Positions 14,301 through 29,300 of a stretch of DNA of 64,000 nucleotides are shown here, in pieces (the first letter of the stretch is position 1; every line of letters begins with the position of its first letter). The stretch is from Brachypodius melanocephalos. Lineage: Eukaryota; Chordata; Aves; Passeriformes; Pycnonotidae. The position numbers and the translations under genes were made by a program. The notes under the pieces are model-generated. The model did not search any database. It was not told where the DNA came from and saw only the letters and a program-made list of their open reading frames with translations. The stretch spans positions 3,383,782 to 3,447,781 of the forward strand of contig VZSR01002145.1 in NCBI GenBank assembly GCA_013398615.1, read 5' to 3'.

Positions 14301-17300
14301 AAACCATTTCATTCATTCCTTGTCAATGCAAAGCGAAATAAGAGGCAGCGCTGACTGATCAGCTGCGTATTATATCTCTGGTGACTAATTACTGGTGGGG
14401 GGAACATGGATGGCTGATTTTCTTTCTTTGGTCTCTTAGCAACAACTTGAAGAAGAAGCTGCGAAGCCTCCGGAGCCCGAGAGGCCGGTGTCCCCTCCTC
14501 CCGTGGAGCAGAAGCACCGCAGCATCGTCCAGATCATTTACGATGAGAATCGGGTGAGTGTCCCCTGCACCTCACCCTGGAGGCTCTCACTGCCTCTGTG
14601 CTGACATTCATTAGCTCTTCATTTACTTCACATTTTTCAGTTTTACTGATTTGCCCACTCTTCTCTTACTATTCATTTGCTTCTTTAAAGGAAAGATGTT
14701 TCTGTGACGTTTTTATTCTCAGTTGTGGGAATCTTCCTTCTGTCTTGTAAGCACTCTGAGCTGTGGGTCTCAGACCCTTGTGCTGAGATGCATTAATTAT
14801 AGGTATATATAAACACACACACATATATCCTTTTAAGTGTGTGATCTGAAATATGTCTCAGAAATTCGTCTTGAATTCCCTGTTCCTCACATGAGCTGAC
14901 AAACTTGGCTGAGGACTCTACTTCTAAATGAGCTGAAGAGAAAAAACTGCATATGTTGTAGGATTTTGTGCCTTCTTTATAAGCTCTGACTTCTGGCACT
15001 TAAGATTTGGATAAATGAACAGGTATGAAGAAGTAATGTATTGGTGAATTACGAGCTTGTGTTGTTTAAGTGGTGAGAAAAGTTCAGGAGCTCAGTGATA
15101 TTGCCAACAGTAACAGCAAAAATGCTTCCTTCCTTTTTTTCCCATGGTATTTTGGGATTAGGGAGTCAGATATCTGGGGGTTTTGAAAGTATTGTGATCT
15201 TCTGTGAGACTAGTTTATGTTTGTTTAATTTCCCAATTTTATTCTGTAGTTTAGAGGAACAGCTAACTTATATTACAATAGAATATATATATATATAATT
15301 TTTTTTTTTAATTTGAGGAGGTAAAAACCCTCTGCAAAACAGTCCTGGGTTTTGCACAGTACAGCTGTGTCCCAAGCATGACATGCAGGGAGGGGTCAGA
15401 ATTATTTTATAGTCTTCATTTAGTGTGAATGAGGGACCTTTGACACACTTTCTGTGTTTATGTACACATGGATTCACACTCCCAGATTTGGCAATTGGAG
15501 AATTTTCGTCTCTTAATTTCATTTTTCAAAGCTAATTATACTTTATTTTACTGGATACCTCTCTTCCTCTTTATAATTTTTTGCTGTATTACGGGATGCG
15601 TGGGTTTTTGAACTGCAGAGATCAGTTTCTGCTTTCATGCTCTGTCAGCCTCCAGATTTGGAGATCAGAGTCACTACCACACAATTCAAGTCCAGGTTTC
15701 TTTATTTGCTGAGCCAACATTGCAGAAGTAGGTTAAGAAGGATCTCGTGTGGTCAGGCAGGGGTTTAGCAGAGAACATAGAGTTCAGATCCACGTTTGAC
15801 ATGAACTTCAGCGGATTTACCAAAAAAAAAATCTTACTTGCAGAAAAAAGCAGAAGAAGCTCACAAGATTTTTGAAGGTCTTGGTCCAAAAGTTGAATTG
15901 GTAAGTTGTGGAATTCTGTTGGTTTTTTTTTTTTTTTTCTTTTGTGCTATTTTTTTTATTGCCAGGTGCTCTAATTCTGTTGTGCTGAACAGCTGTAGTT
16001 CTGTGATTATGTATAGAAGAAATGTGTGTCTAAATGCACTAGTGAGTTGGGCCTTGAGTGAGTTCATTGGCCATGAAAGTGTGATTTTTCAAATAGATTT
16101 TAATTTATTTGAGAGAACAGTTCGAAGTATGGAGAAATAAAGTACTGTTATATACATAAGTAGTTATAATCTAATTTTAAGTGATGAAATCTGTGCTTTG
16201 TGTTGAATATCTTGTAGTCCCTTCAGCTCTGCTGCATCTCAGATTGAGTGCACTAGTCTCAGAATACTAAAATATTGTTAAATGTGTTGCATACACATTT
16301 AGAGTTCCATGCATTGCAAAGTGCTGAGTGTTCCTTTCTCATCCCAAATTGCAGCCACTTTACAACCAACCCTCAGACACCAAGGTCTACCATGAAAACA
16401 TCAAAACGTGAGTGCTTTAATACCCTCTCCTTGTCCCATTCAGCACATCTGGACTCAAACATTCCCTCACATTTTTCATTGCTGTCATCTCCAAATAGGA
16501 TGTGTGAGTTTTGACCGTAATTAAAAGCTTCCAGTCCATGTAACTTTCTGCTTTCTTCATTGTAAAACAGTTTTGCAAGATGTGCATTTTAAGGCAGAGG
16601 GAAGCCCTGGCTTTCCACCTTCATTTAAAGACAAAAATAAATAATAAAACTTAATTGGCTGTCCTTTAGAAACGTTTCTTAAAAAAAGCTATTCTTGCTC
16701 CACTCCATCAAACAGATTTGTAAAGCAGTTCCAAAGTATTTATTTCTTGAATAATGCATTGGAAAACTTAACTTTAGGGTTGAATTGCAAAGACTTTTCC
16801 CCCATAAAAGCATAATAGCTTAAACCAATTTTTTTCATTTTAGCATATTATCTCTCTTGTGGTAAAGGAGAGCACCTGCCTTGAAATTGGAACCTTTTGT
16901 GTCTCAATTGCTTATTCCAGCCAACTTCAAGAATCTCCTCTCTGAAAAAATACAGTATTAGATGATTTAGGTATCTTGACTTCATTGGGAATTTTCCCTA
17001 TTTTTTTACCCTGAAACTGTTATTCATAATAAAGATCTGGCATCTAGAATTGAGATGGGTTTTGTTGAGTAGTTTTGATGTGCTTGATTCTTATGTAGTT
17101 CACTTTCTTCCCTAATTTTGTTTTCCAGAAACCAGGTGATGAGGAAAAAGCTGATCCTATTCTTTAAAAGAAGGAACCATGCAAGAAAACAACGGGTAAG
17201 AGCACCATGATTTTCTAAAAGGAGCACCGAGCTGGTTTTCTGTCTTGCATTCCCAAACATATTGATTAGAAAAATAAGACCTTAAGCTAAAACAAGTGTG

Positions 17301-20300
17301 GAATATTTCTGGAAGGCAGTATTGACAATTTCCAAATACCACTAGGATGTGTAAAGCAAAGAAATAGTGTATAATATTCAAAATCTATATTTTTGTATCC
17401 ATTTCCTCACCTTCTCTGTGTTGGAAATTTGGTATAAATCAATTTCAACATGGAAGAGATTGAAGCAGGAAAAATCTGTGCATTCCAGGAGCCTGCCCAT
17501 GTGACATGTACTGATCACTTGGTATATTTTGCTTAGTTCAAGGTTTGCTTTTGGAATTTGACAGGAACAGAAAATCTGTCAACGTTATGATCAGCTGATG
17601 GAGGCATGGGAGAAGAAAGTAGACAGGATAGAAAATAACCCACGCAGGAAAGCCAAGGAGAGCAAAACACGGGAGTACTATGAGAAGCAATTCCCAGAAA
17701 TCCGCAAGCAGAGAGAACAGCAAGAAAGATTCCAAAGGTATTACTGGAGGTTGCAAATATTCCTGCAAAATAGCTCTTCAGTCTTAAGTTTTAAAATGAT
17801 TTATAATAAAATCAGTTGATTTTAATGAGTAAGTTTTATGTTCATCCCTTCTTTGCTTTAAAAGGGTATTAGTGTGTCACAGAGTATAAGGTGAGACATT
17901 CTTCCCTTTGTTCACTGTGTTTCCATGGCACTGAGCTCGAGTTTCACTTCCCATCCTAAGGATCTCCATGACTTTATCTGTCCTCTGTCACATGTGTCCC
18001 CTTTGCTGTCCCTCCTCTCCAGCTGTGCCAGCAGTGCCAGCCTCATCCCTTGGTGTCCTCTCAGGCTGCTGTGCTGATGTCCATGGGGTTCCTTTGCCAT
18101 GTCCCTTTTCAGATGTGCCATCAAACCTCATATTTTCCAAAAGGAACACAGAAAAAGTGCAAATTAGCAAAGGCTGCTTAAGTTGTGGTGTCAGTGAGAT
18201 GGGGAGAGTTGAGCTGCTCAGAAAGGGATTTGTGGAGGTCTGAATTGGAGCATCAACTTGCCCTGAGCCTGTTCATTTTGGGCACACACCCTAATTTACA
18301 CTGGTATTTTTCTGTCACTGTCTGTGTTACTCCTGTGTTTTATGATCCCTGTATTCATTAGCCCCCACACTCAAAAACCGTTAATCTTCTTAATTAACAA
18401 TTTGACTGATCTTTTGTTGTACTTGCCAGATAATTTTATTCCAGACGTTTTTGCATTTTAAAATATTCAAGGTGCGACAATTAAGGCCCTATTATTTAAT
18501 TTGAATCTATCAGACATTTGTTAGATGGAAACTACAGGGAATCTTAAAAGGAATGGAGTGCAATTCACTTGAGAGTTCACCTTGCAGTACTGTAGGTAGA
18601 GAGATAGGATTTAAATGAGAATTAGGTCAAGTTTGATTCAGTTGTGTTGAAATCTATTTATCTGATGTTCGAAATCATTTCAATACACCTTGGAGAGTTC
18701 AAGTCCCATAAAGATTTAATCTCATCTCTTGTAACCATCTGTCAACATCACCTTTCTGTCATAAAACATGGGGAGAGCAGAGAGTTTGCAATACATTGTG
18801 AAGGCTGCAAGATTTTGTGGAATCAAGAAAAGAAGAAAGTAAACTGTTAGAATGGGAAGAGCACTCATACATAAGAAGTTGCACTTTAAGGATGTATTAT
18901 GTCTTTGTAATTGCAAACTACTTGGGAAGGGGTCATCTCTTTTATATTTACATTCTGTAAAATAATGGCCTCTCTGTGTATAGCTGTGCTCTAGTACTAT
19001 TGCCATGTAAATACTAAGGGTTTTTTCCTCAGATTTTGTGCAAATGGATGAATTCAGTAAAATCTTTGAGGTATTTTATCTCTCCATTTAGTAGTGATTT
19101 TTACCTCTGAAATGCTTTTTGACCCACATGGTGTAGCATATTATTATGATATTCCTAGGGCTAAAGATCTAAAGATCACAAGCTGAAAAGTTCTCCCAAA
19201 TTACAGCTCTCCCCCTCAATTGAAAAGTGGAAAATTTTCTTTTGCTGTAACTAATCTCAGTACTGTATTAGTAACTTGACCAAATTGATAAAAGGCAAAT
19301 TTAGTATGGTTTTCTTAAAAAAAAAAAAAAAAACAAAAAAAAGGAGATTCTTTTAAGGTGTATCAGTTGTACTAATTAAGGGGATAATTTCTGGGCCACT
19401 GATGAACATTTCTCATGGTCAGCAGAAGCAAACTCATTTATCTGAAGCACTGCCTTTGCAGTGGAATTGGTGGTGACACCTTTTTTTGTGCCCTCTCTGC
19501 TGAGCTGTGCAAAGTCTCTGTAAAACCAAGAAGGACATGACAGAGTTTGTGCTCTGATTCTCCTTAAGAAAGGCCAGTCCTAACTGGTTTGAGAGACTGC
19601 TAACAGCCTTGTAAGGATTTTGGAGGTTGTTGTGGTGTACAAAACCTGCAGATAGAGCTGATTTCCACTTTATCCTTTTCCCTCCTGTTTTCCCCTGGTT
19701 TCAGAGTTGGCCAAAGAGGGGCTGGCCTTTCAGCAACCATTGCTAGAAGTGAACACGAGATTTCAGAAATCATCGATGGACTCTCTGAGCAGGAGGTGAG
19801 GTTGGTGGCTGTGCTTTGCTGTACAAGCCCAGCCAATAAAGATCCTTTCACTGGCATGAAAGGTGTCTTGTAGAAGGTTTGTTTCATTGATAAGAGAAAG
19901 CTCTTTTCTCTTTGAGAGAATCTGTGTGAAGTGTGGCTTGAAGCAGATCTTAAAACACTTTTCTTTTGAGGGTTTTGCTTTCTAATTGTATCTGCCCTAG
20001 ATTTTTCTCATGTGGCTGTTCATTGCAGGCTTGCTGCAACCTAGTTTTTTACAGCTGTAACAAACATGAGAAAACTCTTCCTTTTCTCAAATCCTCTATC
20101 ATTTTGGTCTTCCATCAGTTGTGACACTCTTCTCTTTAGCTGCCCTAAATGTTCACTGCCACAGTGACAACTTCTGCAAGAGCTGTGTACAAAAAGAAAT
20201 TCCAAAAAGCTGACTGTGATTGTGGAGCTTTAAGAGCTGTGCAATTCAAGAACTGTGAACATCAGTAGCAGCATTTGGTGTGTTCTTTACTTTGTCTTTT

Positions 20301-23300
20301 CTGCAGAATAATGAGAAGCAAATGCGGCAGCTCTCTGTCATCCCTCCCATGATGTTCGATGCAGAGCAGAGAAGGGTGAAGTTCATCAACATGAACGGGC
20401 TCATGGAGGATCCCATGAAAGTTTATAAAGACAGGCAGTTTATGAATGTCTGGACAGATCATGAGAAGGAGATTTTTAAAGAAAAGTAATGGTCTTTCTT
20501 ATGTTTTCTTTTTATTGCATTGAAATTACAGTTAAATGCCCAACCCCCATAAAGCTAAATCAGGAATGCTGAAGCTTTCGTGCAATGATATTTGATAATG
20601 TTCTTAGTTGGCTGTAATAAATATTGCAAAAGTTTTAGACTTATTTTTCATCTGAGTATGTTCATGTGCATTTAGTCCTTAAATACAAAATTTTCTCAAA
20701 AGTACTTGAGTTCTGTGCTAAAATTAGAATGAGAAGTGTAGATATGGAGTTTAATTTTATCATTTAAGTGCTCAATTCCAAATTTGCACAATCTGAAAAC
20801 TGGGCTTTTTAGGCTAATTTCACTTTTGTAAATGAAGGACTGCTGATGGAATAGATTGTTTGCAAGATTGTTTTGCTTCTTTGATCATGGGTTATGTTGT
20901 TAAACTGAAATAATTTCTGATTTCTAAAAGGTTTGTCCAACATCCCAAGAACTTTGGTCTAATTGCTTCCTACTTGGAACGAAAGGTAAGACATTTTTTG
21001 ATATAAATAGAGCTTAGTTAGTTTTAAGTGTTTGGAGAAATTAAAAACTCAAATCTTTTCATTAGGAGTAGCCTTACTTTTTTCCTGCTTTTTCCCTTTA
21101 GAATGTTCCCGACTGTGTATTATATTATTATTTGACCAAGAAAAATGAAAATTATAAAGCCCTTGTGCGAAGGAATTACGGCAAACGCAGGGGAAGAAAC
21201 CAGGTACATTGAATTTATTCATCACTTGGGCATTGTTATTTTATTGCTTTATATTTAAAACTGTTTCATTATCTGAGATAGCAACGTATTATAAGCATGG
21301 GGGGGAAATAATTTTTTTTTCTTTTGTTGCATTGTTGCCCTTTTAAAATTAAGTGATCCTGACCTCAAGGGCGTTGTTGGTTAGTTTGGTTTTAATTCTC
21401 TGAAATATCTTCTTCCTTTGCACATTTCTTACTTGTTTTAATATGACAATTCATTTTCTTTGAGGACTCTGCCACAGACATTGAGGTTGACACTCCATCA
21501 TTAAATCCTCTGTTGGAGCCAAGAGAAATTAGGTTTAGCATGTGACTTGCAGTGGAAAATATATAATCAGTTCATAATGTCAGTCCTTGTCAAAAAGCAG
21601 AAATTAATAGTGATCTTTATTTGGTGGTCAGGCTCAAAGTCAAACTGGAACTCCAGAGCCAGAAGAAAGGGACTGATTTAATGCATGCGAATAAAAAATC
21701 CTGCTGATTCAGGAAGTATTCCTTTGGAACTCTTTGGAGAAGAAAAGAACAGCGTTTTCTAGATACGTGTGCTGGGCTAGCAGGGTTAGTGTGGGTATTG
21801 GAAAACAAAATAACCCTGAAACTTTGGGACTGCACAAATCTGCTCTGCAAATGAGTAAATGCAGTAAATATTGCACTGAAATACACAAATAATGAACGTT
21901 TTCTAGGAGTCTCAGTAAATGTGTGTTTTTAATACAAAATTGTTGCAAACAGCTTCATCTGAGGAGTGGATCCTGTTCAGTAGAAACAGCCATGGGATTG
22001 TGCTTCTGTGGCGCTGTTGTACTGAAACCTTTGCAATTCTGGGCTGGTGTTCAACCAGAAGAGTCCTGTCATGGAACAGCTCCTTGTCTGTACCCACAAA
22101 TGTTGGATTGCTTAGGATAAGGTCATTGTCATTGTGCACAGGATTTCATAGAGCTTCTGCTCTAATGGGAGAAATTACTGGAAATAACCTGTATTTTGCC
22201 AGGACTTCTGTTAGAATTTCTAAGCCTAATAATCCTTTTTAAAAGGAAGGGTTATTGTTGTTGTAGTGTTTGGGGAGGGATTGCAGTTAAAGTCTGGATG
22301 TGTGTAAAGGCAAATGAAAAGACGATGGAAATAAACAGGATTGTCCAGACGTGGACAATCACTGTGGACACTTCCCAGAGGTAGTGCTGCCATTTGGAGT
22401 GGCTCAGTTTATTATAAAATGAGGTTGGTGTGATCATGGGAGGTGTCACATGTTGAGGGGTGCCTTTGCTGGGTGCTGTTCTAAGGGGTGAGGAGGCAGA
22501 ACTGGCTCAGCTGTAGTGTGGTGAAACTGGAGATTTTCAGATATTTAGAAAGTCATCACTGTATATTTAAATGTCTTTTCCACGTTGTTAAACTTCACAA
22601 TATTGGAACTGTTAGAATTCAAAATTTGGATGGACTTTTCTATATAGAAATGGTTGCTTTCCTTGGGTGATGTATATAGAACAGAAAGATTTTATTTCCA
22701 GCTTTAGACACAAGGCATGGATTTGCTTGGTGAACTCAGCTCAGGGTGCTCTGCCTGACTTTGTGACTGCTCCTGTGAGTGCTGATTTATATGTGAGTAA
22801 CTGAATACATCAGTTGGAGCACTGCAGGTTTGTTCAGCTCAGATTACTTGCTCTTGGAATTGTAGCAGAGTTGTACTCTGTAATTGCTGGTTGTTGATCC
22901 ACTTTAAGTGCTACAGCAGATCCCTAAACTTTGGGCAACTGCTGGCCAGGCTTAATGTGTGCTCTGTGAAGGATGCAAGAAAGTGCCAGATTTTTAGCTC
23001 TAGAGAGGGTTGAGCTGGACTTGCCAACTCAAGGAAATACTCTCAGCACTCTAAAAGGGAAATTTTACCACTCCTGGAAATTTAAACTCAGAAGTATTGC
23101 AGTTAGCATATTAACAGTAAAGAACTACATGGTGCCAAAAATCATATTTGTATTTCTAATTTTATTTATGATTAATTAGCAACATGTATAACAGCCAGTA
23201 AAAAAGAACTTGAGAGGGTTGAACTGCCTGGCTTGCCAGAACTTTTATCTTACAGTTGCAGAAAGCAGCTCACCCCCTTCCCCCTCCTGTGCCCCAGCTT

Positions 23301-26300
23301 TGTTTGAAGCTGATATTTTTCGTATCTCTCAGTAGCAACTTGAAACTTTCTTGCTGATTGGCAAACACAAGTCATGTAAGATTTATGAGGTGCTCCAGGA
23401 TGGGCTTAGGCCAATAACAGGTGCTTCAGCTTAAACTCTTAATAGTTCATATATTTTTGTAAATTAGAAGGCAAGCAAGTGGAATATTGCAGTGGAGGAG
23501 ATATTAATCATGGTAAGGACGTTGAAGTCCTTCAAAGAATGCAGTGAGCACAACTTGGCTCAGGTTTCAGTGTGGGGGCTTCCACTTGAGAGAAGCTGAG
23601 TCTCAATGAGAAGCTGATCTAGGATGTGAAGAGATGCAAGGCTAATAAAATTCTGGTGTGTTTGTCCTCAAATAGGTCTAGAAAGGGCTTTTTATGAAAT
23701 ACTGCCTGAACTGTTGCAGAGTGTCACAGAGGCAACTGAACACGTGTCTTAAACCAAAGCTTGTCAAATGCAGAGCAAGTTTTTAGCATAGAATTGAGAG
23801 AAAGCCGTGGCTGTACAGTGCTTTACCTTCCCTATCCCTGGAAGTGTTCAGGACAGGGCTTGGAGCAACCTGGTCTGGTGGGAGATGTTCCTGCCCATGG
23901 CAGGGGCTTGGGAATTGGATGATCTTTGAGGTCCCTTCAAACCCAAACTATTCTGTGATTCTATGATTACAGAGAATTCCTTGAACAACTCGTTGAAAGA
24001 AGGTTTCTTTAAGTGAAATTTTAAATTAATTTGGTGGCGTGGCAGTGATCAGTGCTGGCTGTGTGTGCCTGGAGCCTGTGGGGAGCAGGTGGGAGGCCAG
24101 TGATGTGAGCAGACAGAAATTCACCGCCTGCGTGTGACGGGGATCACCTCTGGTGACTCCGGGGAGATTAGAAGGTGCTGTGTGAGAGGGGCAGCGCTGC
24201 TGCAGGCAGCTTAAGTGGCAGAATGACACAATTTCCTGGAATAAACACGTTGCTGGGTCAGGCAGCCTCTGCTAAGGAGCTCTGTGATGTCTCTGCTGGG
24301 GTGGGTTTTGTCCTGAGCTCAAGCCCATCCCCTTGTGTGGACGGTAAAAGTTTCAATCAGCAGATGAATGTGCAGGAACGTCGCTGACCGAGGCTTCGAC
24401 TCCTTCAAGGTTTGTGTTTATGCATTGATTATGCAGCTTAAATAAAGTTACTGGGTGACAGAGAACCAAGTGGTGTTAAATTGGCCTGGTAAGAACAGGA
24501 TTTTCAACAACTGTTTTCTAAATAGATTAGCTGGAAAATAATTCTCTCCGAATTTTTTTTTAATGCAGTTTTAACTCCTCGTTTTTGGGTCAATCTATCT
24601 AGCAAGGTGGAAATAATTTATCTTAGCGTGTCTCTGACATCTTACTTGAAGGAAGTCTTTGCATAATCAATAACCAGCACATTAATTGCTAATAATTTGC
24701 AGCAAGATAATAGTAGTTAGTGTTTAGGGTTTCTGCTCCAGTTCACATTATTAAAATGTCAAAACCAAGTCAGTTTGTGTCTATCTGCAGCCTCAGTTTA
24801 GTTAGTGAAACAGTGACACCTGCTGCTGCGCTCATAGGGAGGTTGCTTCCTCTGTGAAAAAGAAAAGCCTATTTTGAGGAATTTTTCAGCAAATTGTAAA
24901 ATCTGAGTTCATGAAGTGCTAGAACAGCAATCTTGTAATCCTCTGTGCTTGTGTTGTCCTTGTATTTCCATGAATTGTGTTCTCTGTCCTTGTGTTTCCA
25001 TGAATTGCCAAATGTAGTCTGAATATCTGTTTGAGACAAGTACAGTGTTTACTGTGCTTGCAGAACTGTCACCTCAGTAGAGAAAAGAGTTTTTGGTGGT
25101 TTTTAAAGTAATTCTTTCTGTAAACTCACTGGAAATGTAAGTCTAAAATTCCCAACCCAGTTTTTTTAGCAATTATATTTCTTAAATACTAGTAACAGTT
25201 TTGAGAAAGCGACTTGGAGTTGCGTATAATTTTCATGCTACAAGACCTTCTGCTCCCCAGTTGTAAGATCATGTTTCACTATAAAATGCACGAAGTTAAA
25301 AATAAAATTTGAGAGGAGCAACACCCTCACTACGTGAGTCAGACCTCCCTAAGCACTTTTAAAGCATAGCTGTTCATTTTTAGTGGGGCACACAGCAGCC
25401 AGTGTGTGATTTTACACAATCAGCTCCATGCTTATGCTGTACTTCCATGGAATTTATAAGATATAAGGCAGAGTTATTGTGTTGTTATGCTGACCACTGT
25501 GCAGTGCCTGTAATTTAAAATGTTATCAAGTGGGAAGTAAGGCAGCATCAGTTTTTGTGCTGCTCTGAGGACAAGATGCTGCCCCTTTGTGTGATCAAGT
25601 TATCATCTAAATCCTGTTTCGTTTCAGCAGCAGATTGCTCGTCCTTCTCAAGAAGAAAAGGTAGAAGAAAAGGTAGAAGAGGAAAAATCAGACAAATCAG
25701 AAAAAAAAGAGGAGGAAAAGAAAGATGAGGAGGAGAAGGATGAGAAGGAGGAATCTAAGTAAGTGTGTGTATGCTGAAATGCATGAATTGACCCTAGATT
25801 GCAGGTTTTGGCAAAGATCAGAACAGGATTTGCATTAGCCTGACAGTGAAATCTGGACTGAAAACTATTTCTTTTGTGTAAGAAACAATTTTTTTGATAT
25901 ACAAATTCCTCTGTCTTGCTGAACTAATCAGATCAGTGGAAAAAGTAATGGGATTATTGTTTTGCACATGTAATAATTTTCATATCTTGTTGGTTTGGGC
26001 TTTTTTCATATGTTCTATCACACATGGAGTGTTCATATTTTCTTTGAAGCTGACAAAATCATGTATCTGTGTTACTGTCTAGCAACTGGAGATTGTGAAC
26101 AATAAGTGAATTCTGTTTCACTAAAGGCGTCTTTGGAGTTCATGGAGTTCTGTTTGTGGGGTTTGGGGGATTTTTTGTCCATTGATATTCAGGACTATCT
26201 GCTCACAGTGGCTCTCTGAACATGACTGAATTATATTTTACCTATTCCCAGAGAGAATACCAAAGAAAAGGACAAAACTGAAGTTGCACCAGAGGAAACA

Positions 26301-29300
26301 GAGGAAAGGGAGCAGGCGGCTCCTCGGGGCCGAAAAACTGCCAACAGCCAAGGTCGGCGTAAGGGCAGAATCACCAGATCAATGACAAATGAAGCTGCAC
26401 AAGCAAATGCTGCTGCAGCTGCAGCCACTGAAGAGCCACCACCACCTCTGCCACCCCCACCAGAACCTTGTGAGTAGCATTTACAGCCCTCCCAGGGACC
26501 CAGCTGCTCGTAGGCTCCTCACTGACACGGGGCTGTTTCCAGGCATGCCGTGCACTTTTGTTTTCCTGTTTAATATTCCAGCTTTATTCTTAGCCCTGCT
26601 TATAATTTTGTGACTCTGTGGAGCTGTTAAACTTTGCAAGTGTAACTTCATGAATAGTGCATGTGCAATCAGCTGACTCTTAGGGGAGAAAAGGCAGTTC
26701 AGCCTTTGTGTGATAACACCTTGTCTCCCTGTGCAGGTTCATGATGAGTCTGCAGAGATCCAGGTGCCTGTGACACAGATTCACTTACAGGCTGCAGCTC
26801 ACAGAGGATGCTGTTAAATAATTGGCCTGATATTTGAGTACTTCAGGGAGTTTCATAAGCTGAAATAGATCTTGGCAAGTTGTTGTTTCTGCATTAGATG
26901 GCAAGAGGCTTTTTAAAAATAAAACGTTACTTTCTTGGCTGATATGGTTAAAAAAGATGTCACAGTCTCTGAGTGTATTTTGGAAAAGGCTGACCTAATC
27001 TGTGTTGATGCAGAAATACCAGAATATCTTGTGGCTGGTAAATAATTTTCCAGGGTGTCAGGGCAGGTTGTGCATTTTTTTCTTGCAGTGCTCTGCTGTG
27101 GCAAAATTTGTTGCTCCTCATGCTTTAGCTGGGTAGTTACAGGCAGCTGCTATTCTAGAGCTTGTAACAACTCTTCTGTTACTCAGATGGTCTGCCTATA
27201 AAGAACAGAGTTAGTGGGCACATCAGTTCTTGTATAGCTTTAAACAACAGAGATTGTGAGAAACATTCTTGCTCCATTGATACAGTGGCATTTTATATGT
27301 CTGAAGTGATAGTGGGGTTTGCTTTTGTTTTGCTTTTGTTTTGCTTTGTTTTTAAACCATTTTTGCAGGGTTTTCTGAAAAATCCAAAATAGTTTTTCGG
27401 TGGATGAGATCCTTTATAGTGTCCTAGTTTTGTGAATGGAAGCTGTTGCAGGGTCTTTGTTACATGCTGTGTGCAATGGCAGATTTTATGGAGAGGAAAT
27501 GGAGGCTGGTGCAGCTCAGTGCTCTTCAGAAATTTAAACAGGATGATATAAATTCCAGAGGAGTGAATGAAAAGCACTTTGCACTGAATCATACTTAGCT
27601 TCCCGCCTGCTTTTACTTACTGGGTTTTTTTTGTTTTCTTTTCTTTTTGTCCATTTATCCAGTTGGAGACTCAGTTAATACAGGAACAGTAGATTTCTTG
27701 ACATCCACTAACCAATAAATAACCATTCCAGCAGTGAGACAGCACTGAACTAGCTTAGAGCATGCTGGATTGCTGCTTTTAGTAGCTGATGGTAATTACT
27801 GACATTTAAAATAAAATTCTAGTGATAAATACACCTAAGTTACTTACAAATCTTCCTTGACAGACAATTAATCCCGATTTTGTAGGCAGAATAGTTTTGA
27901 ACAAATTTCTCTGCTGAGCTTTTGGTGGTTCCTTCTATATCTCTGACTGGGTTTAATGGAGATTGACTGCTTCCCTCTGACAAGAGAGCTTTCCCCAGTG
28001 ACCTGAGCAAGCCATAATCTAAATAGATTTCTTGACTATGGGACGCATAATTGGTGCCATGATAATGAATCCTGGTCTTTTCTCTGCTCAGTGTCTTTGT
28101 TTCTCTTTCAGCTTCTACGGAGCCTGTGGAGACATCCCGCTGGACAGAAGAAGAAATGGAAGTTGCTAAGAAAGGTAAACTTTGTAAAGCCTTTGAGTTC
28201 CTTCTGGATACTTGCATTTACAAAATTTCAAGGATTTACTGAATCACTGAATATATTTGCTGTGACTTTTTTCAACACTATGCTGATTTGAACTTTGCTG
28301 TCATTTTGCAAGCAGCTTTAGTGGACAAAATCATCTTTTGAGACTTATGTTGACTCTTTTCCTGTGGGTTACTTAGAACTGTTTGGACAGCAGTACTTCT
28401 CTGTCTTGCCTTCCCACAGGCACTGTTGTTCCATTTATTGAGGTTTGGGTAGCTGAGTTATTGATCATAGTAAATATTGGTTCTTTTGTGTCTGACCAGG
28501 TCTAGTGGAACATGGGAGAAACTGGGCAGCCATTGCCAAAATGGTTGGGACGAAAAGTGAAGCTCAGTGTAAGAACTTCTACTTTAACTACAAAAGGAGG
28601 CACAACCTGGACAGTCTCCTCCAACAGCACAAACAGAAGGTGAGTGCTGTGGACATTGAATATCTTGCAGGAGAAAACTTGGAACTTTCTGAAGTCATGC
28701 ATCACACTTCACTAAGGCTGTTTTGCAATCTCCACTCATTTCCTTTTCTACTTGTTTTCTTGTTAAATCTCTTAGAAAGAGTGGCTGGTGCTCACTGACC
28801 TGTGACAGTAACCACTTCTTGCTTTAAAATGCAACAGAAGGTTTTCTACTAGGTAAAACACTTGAGCCTGAAGAGTTTTTCAGTGCTCTGAAAGCCACAT
28901 TCCTCACCAGTGCATGAGCAGCTGTAGATGTACAACAGCCCCTTGAAATACAGCAAGCACTGACCTTACCAAACAGAGCAGGAGAGGTGCTAGAACTGGA
29001 ACTGAAAGTTTGGGGACAGTGAAAAAGTAGTATGCTGTGTGTTGGACTCCTCTAAACTGCAGTGCTATTCTGGTTTTCTCTCACTGAGGTGAAGAACATC
29101 AGTGTCTGTTTGCTGCAGTTGTTCTGTTGTCCCCCAAACATGCTGTGAGACCATGGTTTGTTCCCAAACTTGGTTTTGGTCAGGAGCAGCAAAAGTTGTC
29201 CTGAAGTTCAAAAGGTGTCCCCTTAAGAATGGCTGTGCTAAACAGAGATTCTCTGTCCTTCATTTCAACCTCAGACTGGGAAATGGGAGTGCAGTAAAAG

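Larger units (their letters stand above)
15901..17564 (+). other. NCOR1: NCOR1 introns around coding exons 7-8
   Basis: Apart from exons at 16355-16407 and 17129-17195 the block is AT-rich intron, with a T run at 15923-15938. Confidence 0.75.
19796..21101 (+). other. NCOR1: NCOR1 introns around coding exons 11-12
   Basis: Outside exons 20307-20485 and 20931-20985, AT-rich noncoding sequence with nothing recognised. Confidence 0.75.
21204..25627 (+). other. NCOR1: NCOR1 intron after coding exon 13 (4.4 kb)
   Basis: Largest intron fully inside the window within NCOR1. Holds a CR1 fragment and a 30-bp-period duplication. A more GC-rich patch at about 24.0-24.4 kb has no recognised gene. Confidence 0.8.
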
